Positions 16,229 through 25,500 of a DNA stretch of 33,676 bases are shown one piece after another; the stretch's first letter is position 1; each line of letters starts with the position of its first letter. Below the pieces are notes generated by a model. It worked only from the letters and a program-made list of their open reading frames with translations, was not told the DNA's origin and did no database searches. The translations under genes and the position numbers were made by a program. The DNA is from DASWHX01 sp036397995 (GTDB lineage Bacteria; Bacteroidota; Bacteroidia; Cytophagales; Cyclobacteriaceae): the NCBI GenBank assembly GCA_036397995.1, contig DASWHX010000095.1, forward strand, positions 1 through 33,676. The letters run 5' to 3'.

Positions 16229-17356
16229 ATGTTTCAACCTTCTTATTTTCTTTGGAATGCCGACCCTGAAATTTTCGAGATTTTCGGGCGACCTATAGTT
16301 TGGTACGGACTTCTGTTTGCCTGCGCATTCCTCCTCAGTCAGCAAGTGATGTATCATATTTATAAAAAGGAAGGCAAGAGAATTGAAGATGTTGATACTC
16401 TTACAGTATACATGATCATAGCTGTAATTCTTGGAGCCCGCCTCGGGCATGTTTTCTTTTATGAACCAATGAGATATTTGAAGAACCCCATAGATATTAT
16501 AAAGGTTTGGGAGGGTGGTCTTGCCAGTCATGGTGCTGCTGTGGGCATACTCACCGCATTGTGGATTTATACCCGTTATAGTATTAAATGGAGCGGAACC
16601 AGGTTAAAGGTTAAGAAACAAAAGCGGGAAAATCAGAGCTTTCTGCAAGTTGTGGATAGAATTGTTATTGTGGTTGCCCTAAGTGGATGTCTTATCCGAT
16701 TTGGAAACTTTATGAACTCTGAAATAGTAGGATTACCCACGCATTCCAATTTTGGGGTAATGTTTATGCGGAACGTTACTGATGCTATTCAATCTAATAA
16801 TCCGGGAGTGGAATCGGTGGAGTATTCCAAAAGAGCTGGAGAGCCAACTGAAGAAGGTTATGAGCCAATTCGCATAGAATTAGTATTCAATCCTGATTAC
16901 AGTCATAATGAAGAACAAGTTGTGTTGTACCTGGACAACACATTAAATAATATACTTGGTAATTCTACGTATGTCACCAATAATATCCATGAGCCACTGA
17001 TTCATAACCTGGATTATACCTATCGAAGCCGGCCTGATGGGAAGATTGTTGCAACCATTGATACTTTCGGAATTTCCAGACATCCCGCGCAACTTTATGA
17101 GTCCATTTCAAATCTCTTAATTTTCATTATGCTTTATTTGATTTGGAGAAAGTGGCAAATAAATGCTCCTCCCGGTAAAATTTTTGGAATCTTCCTGGTT
17201 GTTCTTTTTGGCTTGCGATTCATATATGAGTTTATGAAAGAAAATCAGGTAGACTTTGAACAAGGCCTTGCCCTGAATATGGGTCAATGGCTCAGCATAC
17301 CATTAGTCTTAACTGGCGCATTCCTCCTGCTTCGTCCAAAATCACCATCGAGATAA
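16229..17356 (+). CDS. lgt: prolipoprotein diacylglyceryl transferase, with a large insertion
   Basis: Lgt transfers diacylglycerol from phosphatidylglycerol to the lipobox cysteine of prolipoproteins in the inner membrane. Core motifs are present: WYGLLF near the N-terminus, GGLASHGAAVGIL (His101), the signature IRFGNFMNSEIVG (156-168), RHPAQLYES (285-293) and GLRFIYEFMKENQ (328-340). At 375 residues it is about 90-110 longer than the typical enzyme. The extra length is mainly a hydrophilic, probably periplasmic insertion at about residues 182-280, plus a short basic loop (127-138). Membrane spans flank it as expected. It is the last gene of the acpP cluster; the 82 nt that follow are AT-rich with no clear hairpin. 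Confidence 0.96.
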   Translation: MFQPSYFLWNADPEIFEIFGRPIVWYGLLFACAFLLSQQVMYHIYKKEGKRIEDVDTLTVYMIIAVILGARLGHVFFYEPMRYLKNPIDIIKVWEGGLASHGAAVGILTALWIYTRYSIKWSGTRLKVKKQKRENQSFLQVVDRIVIVVALSGCLIRFGNFMNSEIVGLPTHSNFGVMFMRNVTDAIQSNNPGVESVEYSKRAGEPTEEGYEPIRIELVFNPDYSHNEEQVVLYLDNTLNNILGNSTYVTNNIHEPLIHNLDYTYRSRPDGKIVATIDTFGISRHPAQLYESISNLLIFIMLYLIWRKWQINAPPGKIFGIFLVVLFGLRFIYEFMKENQVDFEQGLALNMGQWLSIPLVLTGAFLLLRPKSPSR

Positions 17357-17438
17357 ATAATACTTAATTTTTTGAAGTTATATCTGTTTTCAAAAACATA
17401 TATATAATTTTTTACATGTATTTTAGTCTTTTTTAAAT

Positions 17439-18251
17439 ATGCAATACTTCACTTTATTCATATTCTTATTTATTACTGCTCAATTATATGGACAGTCATA
17501 TTTTAATCTTGACCCGAGAAGTGAAGGGAGGGCAAATACCTTTTCAGTTGAAACGGGAGCAGGATCCTTATTTGTAAATCCATCAGGAAGCGCGATGCTT
17601 GAAGGTTTCACTGCCATTTTTGCAGGCCAAAATATTGCAGGCCTGGAAGGATTACATACCTCCGGAATAGCTATTGGGCAACCTACAAGATTTGGAGTTA
17701 TCGGAGCAATTTTTGGAAATACCGGAGACGAATTACTAAACCATTCGGGGCTTGCCTTGAACTGGGCACAGAAACTTGGAATTGCCCAGTTAGGATTAAG
17801 AACCGGAATTATTAATACTTCCATTGAAGGGCAAAAGTCAAAAAATTCATTTCAGCTTGACTTTTCCGGAATAGTAAAGCTTTCACCGATATTAAGTGTC
17901 GGTGCGGGGATTTCTAACCTCACCAAATCGAAATACACCGGGCAGGAGCAAATTCCGGTTACTGGAAACTTTGGACTTGACATTCATCCTACGCGATCAT
18001 TTCATCTGACAATGGAAACAGAAAAAGATCTTGCCAAAAAACCCGAATACAAATTCGGTTGTTCATATTCTATAAAAGAACGAATCGAAATCTTAACCGG
18101 CATAAATATTCGGCCTCTGCGGCAATCCCTGGGTTTAGGTTTTACCTTGAGGAAGTTTATTGTACAATGGTCATTAACAAACCTTCCAGGATTGGGATCA
18201 AAGCAATCCATTTCTCTGTGTTATAAAACATCCAAAAAGAAAGATGCGTAA
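17439..18251 (+). CDS. PorV/PorQ-like outer-membrane beta-barrel protein
   Basis: This 270-residue protein has a Sec signal peptide (MQYFTLFIFLFITAQLYGQ, cleavage after about residue 19). The mature part is rich in glycine and alternating hydrophobic residues, consistent with an outer-membrane barrel. The early segment EGRANTFSVETGAGSLFVNP matches the style of PorV/PorQ and UPF0164-type proteins of Bacteroidota, where an AG.ALFVNPAG-like motif follows the signal. PorV and PorQ belong to the type IX secretion system, but this protein is shorter and I cannot assign it to either. It overlaps the next gene by 8 nt, so the two barrel-type proteins are likely made together. Family assignment is moderate; function is unknown. 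Confidence 0.7.
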   Translation: MQYFTLFIFLFITAQLYGQSYFNLDPRSEGRANTFSVETGAGSLFVNPSGSAMLEGFTAIFAGQNIAGLEGLHTSGIAIGQPTRFGVIGAIFGNTGDELLNHSGLALNWAQKLGIAQLGLRTGIINTSIEGQKSKNSFQLDFSGIVKLSPILSVGAGISNLTKSKYTGQEQIPVTGNFGLDIHPTRSFHLTMETEKDLAKKPEYKFGCSYSIKERIEILTGINIRPLRQSLGLGFTLRKFIVQWSLTNLPGLGSKQSISLCYKTSKKKDA

Positions 18252-20250
18252 TTGGTTCACTCTTTTGTCAATCATTGTTTGTTCCAATGCATTCGGCCAA
18301 TCTGATGAAATTGATATAGAAAGAATCATCAACACGAATTCAATTCTGGATGATGAGGTGACTTCAGAAGAGATTAATGCACTCCTTCTTGATATTCTGT
18401 CTTCACCGTTGGATCTCAATACGGTGAGTGAAGAAGTTTTGTCGGGAATTAGTTTTCTTAGCAACGAACAAATTCGCAATTTCATTGACTATAGAAACCA
18501 ATTTGGACCATTTATTTCCAAATGGGAGCTTCAACAAATTGAAGGATGGGATGTTGATGTTTGTAAAATGGTTGCTTCGGTGTCAATTGTTGATAATAAA
18601 AACAACGGCAAATTTCTTAATAATTTTGGCAGAAATGCAGAATTCATAATAAGAGAATCCCGGCTATTGCAGGAAAGAATAGGATTTGCCGATTCTATAA
18701 ATCGCTTTGAAGGTGACAGAAATAAACTCCAATTAAGATTCAAGAGCTCTAACCCCGGAGATTATTCTGTTTCATTAGCCGTGGAAAATGACCCGGGGGA
18801 AAAGTTCAGGTTTCGTTCAGGCCGGTTAGGATTTGATCATATTTCCGGCAATGTGTCGCTATTTAACAGGGGTTTTATCCGCAAAATTGTTTTGGGAGAT
18901 TTCCGCCTGCAGTTTGGCCAGGGATTAATTTTTGGAAGTTCCTTTGGAGGTCGCAAGAGTTCGGAACCCATTATGAGTTTGCGAAAACCTAACACCGGAA
19001 TTATTCCAAGTTCCTCGTTTAGTGAAACAGGTTTTTTGCGAGGTGTCGCAGTTTCACTAGGGAAGAAAGGATTGAACCTCACTGTATTTGGTTCAAGGAT
19101 AAGCAAAGATGCGACACTCAGATTTGATTCCCTTAAGTCTGTGGAATTTATTACTTCTTTTAATGAGACCGGCCTGCACCGAAATGGAAAAGAAGTCAAA
19201 ATCAACAACACGGTTAATGAAATATTGGCAGGTGGTGCAATTGCGTTTAGAAAATCAAAATTGGAAACGGGGCTTCAATATCATGCGGGGAAATATTCAT
19301 CTCCGGTAATGCTTGATTCCAAGCCTTATCAACTTTATAGATTTCAGGGGCGCAGATTCCATGCCGGAGGAATTTTCCTGAATTATGGTTGGGCTAACTA
19401 TTATTTATTCCACGAGTCAGCAGTTTCAAATTTCAATGGTTTCTCCACATTAACAGGAATTATCCTGGCCTTGTCAAAAAATATAGATCTGTCTGTTTTA
19501 TTCAGACATTTTTCGCCAGGTTATCAATCTCCATATGGAAAGGGTTTTGCAGAAACTTCAACTCTGGATAATGAAACGGGATTATACTGGGGATTAAAGT
19601 ATCATCTATTAAAGTTTAATATCTCAGCCTATTTCGATTACTTCAAATTTCCCTGGCTCAAATTTGGAGTTGATAATCCCTCGGACGGTTACGAGTATAT
19701 GATTCGAATTGATTACCTAAGCAAACAAACACCTTTTTATCTATTATTAAAGAATGAGAAAAAATACGCTGGAAAGGAATTGGATTCTGAACCCGCCAAC
19801 ATTATTTACTCGGAAAGAACAAATCTTACTGCTAATTTTCAATTTATTCTTACGGAGCATGTTTCAGGTAACATTCGACCCGCGGCAACATATTCTAATA
19901 CAAAGGGTGGAAAGGCTTCAGGAGTCTTATTGAAACAGGATCTGAAGATTGAATATAATCCCTTCACTTTAAACTTTGGATATTTCCTATTTGACACTTC
20001 GTCATTTGAAGGAAGACTGTATTCAAATGAGCCGGATGTCAGATTCCAATCCTCGTTCCCATTATTTAACGGAGAAGGGATGCGGTATTTCTTTCTTCTT
20101 AAAATCAAGGTGCGAAAAGCTTTGAATTTCTGGATTAAGTATTACCTGACGAGTTATAATAATATTGATGAAATTGGTTCCGGTCCCGATTTAATTAAAG
20201 GAAATAAGATTTCAGAATTGAAGACGCAAATAATTTATTCATTCAGGTAA
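18244..20250 (+). CDS. secreted helix-hairpin-helix (ComEA-like) plus beta-barrel-type protein
   Basis: This 668-residue protein has a signal peptide (cleavage near residue 19, AFGQ|S). A helical ComEA-like helix-hairpin-helix region spans about residues 57-115 (LDLNTVSEEVLSGI, then NEQIRNFIDYRNQFGPF and WELQQIEGW). The remaining 550 residues are beta-rich, with alternating hydrophobics and many aromatic/glycine turns, including GDFRLQFGQGLIFG (218-231), and the chain ends in QIIYSFR, an outer-membrane-barrel-like terminus. Proteins of this build occur in Bacteroidota as uncharacterised HhH proteins. HhH domains of ComEA type bind DNA without sequence specificity, so a surface or periplasmic DNA-handling role is conceivable but unproven. 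The start overlaps the PorV/PorQ-like gene by 8 nt. The histidine kinase follows after 6 nt. Confidence 0.82.
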   Translation: MRNWFTLLSIIVCSNAFGQSDEIDIERIINTNSILDDEVTSEEINALLLDILSSPLDLNTVSEEVLSGISFLSNEQIRNFIDYRNQFGPFISKWELQQIEGWDVDVCKMVASVSIVDNKNNGKFLNNFGRNAEFIIRESRLLQERIGFADSINRFEGDRNKLQLRFKSSNPGDYSVSLAVENDPGEKFRFRSGRLGFDHISGNVSLFNRGFIRKIVLGDFRLQFGQGLIFGSSFGGRKSSEPIMSLRKPNTGIIPSSSFSETGFLRGVAVSLGKKGLNLTVFGSRISKDATLRFDSLKSVEFITSFNETGLHRNGKEVKINNTVNEILAGGAIAFRKSKLETGLQYHAGKYSSPVMLDSKPYQLYRFQGRRFHAGGIFLNYGWANYYLFHESAVSNFNGFSTLTGIILALSKNIDLSVLFRHFSPGYQSPYGKGFAETSTLDNETGLYWGLKYHLLKFNISAYFDYFKFPWLKFGVDNPSDGYEYMIRIDYLSKQTPFYLLLKNEKKYAGKELDSEPANIIYSERTNLTANFQFILTEHVSGNIRPAATYSNTKGGKASGVLLKQDLKIEYNPFTLNFGYFLFDTSSFEGRLYSNEPDVRFQSSFPLFNGEGMRYFFLLKIKVRKALNFWIKYYLTSYNNIDEIGSGPDLIKGNKISELKTQIIYSFR

Positions 20251-20256
20251 CCATTC

Positions 20257-21297
20257 ATGTTTGAGATTTTTTCATATTTAGGGCTTATAGTTGGATGTGG
20301 CGCGTTATTTATTACTGCCTTAAAGACCTCAATTCTCTTAAGAATTGTTGACTTTCAAAGTCTTTCCAACTGGAAGGTTCTGCGCGGTCTAATCATCACC
20401 TTCATGCTAGGCTATCTGTTTTCCCTTGGTGCAATCGCCAGCAGACCGATAACTTTTGTGGAAGTAATAACCGTAACCATTTTCCTGGCTGGGTCATTTT
20501 TTGTTTTGCTGGTTGTTAATTCCGCTTTTAGAGATATTCAACTAATCCGGAGTTCCAGGAATCTGCTGCAGGACCGGAACTTTGAACTTCAAAAGTTAAA
20601 TATACAGCTCGACACCTTTCTCTATAGCACCGCCCATGATCTGCGAGCTCCACTAACCACTATCCTTGGTTTGGTAGATTTGGGAAAAAGGGAAAGCAGT
20701 GTGACAGAAAAAGACTATTACTTTTCAATGATTAAAAACCGGGTAGACACCATGGATTTCCTGTTGAAAGAAATCATTGGATTCACTAAAAACAAACATT
20801 TAGAAATTCATCAGGAACCTGTGAATTTCCAGAAAATGATAGCATCGGTACTTGCCGAACTTGAACCCGTTAAAATGAAAGATGTAACTCTCGAATTGAA
20901 TATTGATTTTGATAATGAAATTTGGATTGACCATCAAAGATTTCGTTCGATTATTTATAACCTTTTATCCAATTCGTTTCAGTTCTTTGATCCAAAGCGA
21001 TCAAATGCCTGGGTTAAGGTTAACGCTTCAATAAATGGAAAGGAATTAAGAGTTTCCGTTGTTGACAATGGAATTGGTATTGATAAAAGGTACCAGGAAA
21101 AAGTTTTTGAAATGTTTTATCGGGCAAGTCATAATTCCGCCGGCTCGGGTCTTGGATTATATATAACGCGGGAAATTGTTGTTACCCTTGGCGGGACTAT
21201 TCATTTAAACTCCACTCAGGGTGTGGGTACTGATGTCGCAATATGTTTCCCCTACCCATTATCTCCTTTTAAGAATTCACTAACTCAAACACCGTAA
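20257..21297 (+). CDS. membrane sensor histidine kinase (orphan)
   Basis: This 346-residue protein has three predicted membrane segments at the N-terminus (about 5-30, 43-62, 69-90) and no obvious extracellular sensor domain, PAS or HAMP. A short coiled linker leads to the dimerisation/phosphoacceptor helix with His127 in STAHDLRAPLTTILG. The ATPase domain has NLLSNSFQFF (N box), VVDNGIGI (G1) and GSGLGLYITREIV (G2). It probably senses a membrane or membrane-embedded cue and passes phosphate to an unlinked regulator; none is adjacent. It lies 6 nt after the HhH-barrel gene and in the same frame, so co-transcription is likely. Its 3' end overlaps the convergent metallophosphoesterase by 29 nt. 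Confidence 0.93.
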   Translation: MFEIFSYLGLIVGCGALFITALKTSILLRIVDFQSLSNWKVLRGLIITFMLGYLFSLGAIASRPITFVEVITVTIFLAGSFFVLLVVNSAFRDIQLIRSSRNLLQDRNFELQKLNIQLDTFLYSTAHDLRAPLTTILGLVDLGKRESSVTEKDYYFSMIKNRVDTMDFLLKEIIGFTKNKHLEIHQEPVNFQKMIASVLAELEPVKMKDVTLELNIDFDNEIWIDHQRFRSIIYNLLSNSFQFFDPKRSNAWVKVNASINGKELRVSVVDNGIGIDKRYQEKVFEMFYRASHNSAGSGLGLYITREIVVTLGGTIHLNSTQGVGTDVAICFPYPLSPFKNSLTQTP

Positions 21298-22516
21298 TTT
21301 CCGGTGCAATTCCAATTCTGCCTGGGTAACCGATAAATCCGAAGCCCCGGTTTACATATAGCTTCTGATTTCCCTTTTGGTATAAATCTGCCCATTGCTT
21401 ATATGCATATTGAGCCGGACTCCACTTGAAATTTCCAAGTTCTACGCCGAATTGAAATCCGTGAGTGTGACCAGCAAACATTACGTCGATATCGGAATAA
21501 TCCGGCCTGATTTGGGCATCCCAATGACTTGGATCATGCGAGAGTAATAATTTTACGCTACTCTCATTTATGTTCTGAGTGGCTTTAACAATGTCGCCAT
21601 ACTTTGTGAATCGGCCGGCGCCCCAATTTTCAACTCCAATTATTGAGATTTTCTCCCCGCCAAGCTCCAAGGTACGGTTTTCATTCAACAGTAAATCCCA
21701 ACCAAGCAATTTGTGTGCTTCAATCATATCCAGGAGGTTTTTTCTTTTCGCGTCTGCAGAAGCCCAGCTTCTGTAATCTCCATAATCATGATTTCCAAGG
21801 ATAGAATAAGTTCCCAAGGGAGCTTTCACCTTATTGAAAATATCAAAGTATTTATTCACCTCATCAGTCTGGGTATTCACAAGGTCTCCGGTAAAAAATA
21901 TTAAATCCGGCTTCTCACCCATCAGCATTTCTATACCCCCGGCTACAGCCCGCTTATTGAAGAAACTTCCTGCATGTATATCCGAAATTTGAGCAAGTTT
22001 AATCCCATGGAATTCCTTTGGCAAATTGGGTATTACCAGTTTTCGTCGAATGATCCGGTAATTATAAGCTCCGGAAACAATACCGTAACTCATTATTGCC
22101 AGGGGAACACCTCCGGCGATTATAGCTGCTTTTACCAGAAATTCAGATCTTTTAATCTTCTTTCCCTCCAAATGCTTCTCCTCTGATTTATGAATAACCT
22201 TATTTGTCCACTTTATTATCCGAACTATGTCGTCAACCATAAGGAATGGTAGTGCAAGGATTTTTGGGAAAATGTTTAGGAAGAGAAAAACGAGGAAAAA
22301 ACGGCGCATCCCGTTCATGACTCCCTCGTTGGGCGCATAATTAAAACCGAAAAGTGAGGCAATTGCAATGAAAGAAATTGCCCAAAACAAAATTATCGTG
22401 ACCTTACGAATTGCTTCAGGCCAACTTCTTCTTATTTTTTTTGTTGAATCAAATAAATAATAATCAATCAACAACAAAATCAGGGCAATCCCAAAAACCA
22501 TCAACAACTTATCCAT
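21269..22516 (-). CDS. membrane-anchored metallophosphoesterase (YaeI-like)
   Basis: This 415-residue protein has an N-terminal membrane region with about four hydrophobic segments (3-22, 38-58, 72-95, 128-150), followed by a calcineurin-like phosphoesterase domain. Metal-binding motifs are complete: QISDIHAG (Asp179, His181), FFTGDLV (Asp211), LGNHDYGD (Asn242, His243), LLSHDP and FAGHTHGFQ. E. coli YaeI and relatives act on phosphodiesters, including lipid substrates, at the membrane; the substrate here is unknown. The active domain probably faces one side of the inner membrane, but the side cannot be decided by eye. It starts 8 nt after the RND pump stop, suggesting it is the last gene of that transcript. 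Its end overlaps the convergent histidine kinase gene. Confidence 0.92.
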   Translation of the reverse strand: MDKLLMVFGIALILLLIDYYLFDSTKKIRRSWPEAIRKVTIILFWAISFIAIASLFGFNYAPNEGVMNGMRRFFLVFLFLNIFPKILALPFLMVDDIVRIIKWTNKVIHKSEEKHLEGKKIKRSEFLVKAAIIAGGVPLAIMSYGIVSGAYNYRIIRRKLVIPNLPKEFHGIKLAQISDIHAGSFFNKRAVAGGIEMLMGEKPDLIFFTGDLVNTQTDEVNKYFDIFNKVKAPLGTYSILGNHDYGDYRSWASADAKRKNLLDMIEAHKLLGWDLLLNENRTLELGGEKISIIGVENWGAGRFTKYGDIVKATQNINESSVKLLLSHDPSHWDAQIRPDYSDIDVMFAGHTHGFQFGVELGNFKWSPAQYAYKQWADLYQKGNQKLYVNRGFGFIGYPGRIGIAPEITVFELVNS

Positions 22517-22524
22517 TAAAACTC

Positions 22525-25500
22525 TCAGTATTTAGATATCCCAAGTTTTGTGTTCAGTTTGTCTGTTAATAAATACATGACAGGCACAATAACTAACGTC
22601 AGGAAAGTGGCGAAAGTTAGACCAAAAATAATTGTCCATGACATCGGTCCCCAGAAGATTACATTATCCCCACCCAAATAAAAATCAGGATCATAATTTT
22701 GAGCAAAGTGGATAAAGTCAATATTTAAACCAACCGCCAGGGGAATCAATCCTAAAATTGTAGTGATTGCGGTCAAAAGAACAGGTCGCAACCTTGTTCT
22801 TCCTGCCTGAATAATTGCATTCCTAATTTCTTCCGGCGGCAATCTTTGATCCGTGCCCAGCTCTTCCCGCTTTCTTTTCCTGGTCAGTTCAATGAAGTCC
22901 ATGAGCACAATAGCATTATTCACCACAATTCCGGCAAGGCTTATAATTCCAATCATTGTCATGATTACGATGAAATCCATTTGGAATATGATTAAGCCCA
23001 GCAAAACACCAATGGTACTGAAAAGTACAGACGACATAATAATGAAGGGAATTGAGACTTTATTAAACTGTGACACTATAATCAGGAAGATCATAAATAC
23101 CGCCAGCATCAATGCCTTGGAAAGGAAGGCAAATTCTTCCGCTTGCTTTTCCTGTTCACCCGTGAACGCGATAGTATATCCGGCAGGGACTTCAAAATCC
23201 TGAATCAAATCTTTGATGTGATTATTAATGTCTGTGGGATTATATCCATCCAACACATTTGAACTGATGGTTATAACTCTGTCCAAATCAATTCTATGGA
23301 TTGAACCTAGAGAGGAAGTAAATTCAGTACTGGCAACGGAAGAAATAGGTACCTGATAAATTTTCCCATTGTTTTGATTTCTGTACGTAACGCTCTTGTT
23401 CATCAGAACATCCACATCATATCTGTATTTGTCTTCCAGTCTTAACTGAACTTCATAATCATCTTCTCCCTGTTTAAACTTCGAGATTTCTTTGCCAAAC
23501 AAAGCGGTCCTGATTTCTGATGCTATACTGCCGGTTGAAAGTCCAAACCGCCGCGCTTTTTCCCGGTCAATTTCAACAATAAGTTCAGGCTTACCCGACT
23601 CAAGATTAGTTTTCAGTTTTTCAATTCCAGCAATTTTCGATTCATTAATGAATGCTTTAAGGTTTTCTGAAATGGCAATGAGTGTAGGATAATCTCTGCC
23701 TGAAACCTCAATATTTACCGGTTTTCCTGTGGGAGGACCGGCAGCATCTTTATCGACAGTGATGGTTACGCCGGGATAGTTGCTGATCCCTTTTCTGATT
23801 TCAGACATGATATCGCTTGTTTGTACTCCCTTTCGAAGTTTGTATTCCAGGAAATTCACTGTAATTCTGCCTTTGTTGGGAGTTTGTCCTGCTCCAATTG
23901 AACCCATATCATTAGGATCACTAGCGCCATTGCCTACATTGGAAATAATTGATTCCACCATATAATCATAAGGTTCCACAATTTTGGTCACTTTTTTTTC
24001 AATCATTGAGGTGAACTCATTGGTTGTAGTAATGTCAGTCCCAACTGGAAATTCAATGAAGACGTTCACATATAATGGTTGGTTAACAGGGAAAAAAATA
24101 ACATTGGGTTGAAATACGCCCATTAAGAAAAAAGAGAAAATAAACAAAAAGAAAGTTCCCCCTAAAAAAGCAAATGGTCTTCTTCCTGCTAAGGCATATG
24201 TAATTATTTTAACATATAGATTTTCGAGCCGAGGTAAAAATGTTTTTTGAAACCTCCTTGACAAAGGAGTTAGTACAAAGAGATTCAGGGGAAGTAAGAG
24301 GGCAAAGAAAATCAAAAGATTTCCCAGCCAGGTGATATTTACTAAAAGGAAAAGAATCCCCAATACAAGTGCGATTGCTGAGGTCCTTAAACCTTTTTTA
24401 TAATTGATCTTGGTTGGATCATCCAATCGCATTAATACGGATATCAATACGGGGTTGATTATCAACGCGACAAAAAGTGAGGAACCTAAAGTTATTATTA
24501 AGGTGATTGGAAGATACTTCATGAATTCGCCCATGATTCCCGGCCAGAAAGCAAGAGGGAGAAATGCTGCCAGAGTAGTTGCCGTAGATGCAATAACGGG
24601 CCATGCCACTTCTCCAACTCCCTTAATAGTTGCATCCTTGGGCGAGTAGCCTTCCTCAAACATCCGGTAAACGTTTTCAACCACCACAATTCCATTATCG
24701 ACTAACATACCAAGGGCCATAATCAGGCTGAAAAGTACCATCATATTTATTGTAACTCCGACAGCCTGAAGAATCATAAATGCCATAAACATAGATAAGG
24801 GAATAGCTATTCCGACGAACAACGCGTTTCTTGTTCCAAGGAAGAAAAGCAATACAAGTACTACCAGAATTACTCCGAAGATGATAGAGTTCTCCAGGCT
24901 GTTTACCTGTTCCCGGGTCTGATCTGAAAGATCATTGGTAATCGAAATTTTAACACCGGGGGGAAATACCTCTGCCTGAGCTTTTGCCAGCACAGCAAAT
25001 ATGTTATCGGTAACCAGAAGCAGGTTTTCTCCGCTTCTCTTTACGACATCAAGCATTACAACGGGATTGCCATTCAAGCGTGCATAACTTTCCTTGTCTT
25101 TATAGTCAAACTCAACCCGGGCTACATCTTTCAAATAAACAATTCTGTCGTTTTCATTGCTGATCACTATGTTCAGCAGCTCAGAAGGGTCTTTGTATTC
25201 ACCCAGAACCCTAATGTTTCGTCTAACTCCGTTAGCAAGAATATTTCCTCCGGACAAATTCAGATTTTCCGCAGCAACCGCACTTTCAATATCCTGAAAT
25301 GAGAGTTTACGAGCCTCAAGTTTGTATGGATCGGCTATTATCTTTACTTCTTTTTCATCAACTCCTCTTATGTCAACTTTAGAGATTTCAGGAAAGCCTT
25401 CAATTTCATCTTCCAGGTACTCACCAAATTTGTTTAGCTCTTCCAGGCTAAAATCTCCGGAAAGATTAATATTGAGAATTGGAAATTCTGAAAAATCGAG

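Noticed and set aside
17357..17438. AT-rich gap between lgt and the PorV/PorQ-like gene, considered as a promoter
   Set aside because: TATTTTAG at 17419-17426 is a weak -7 match and no TTTG lies at the right distance; I cannot support a promoter.
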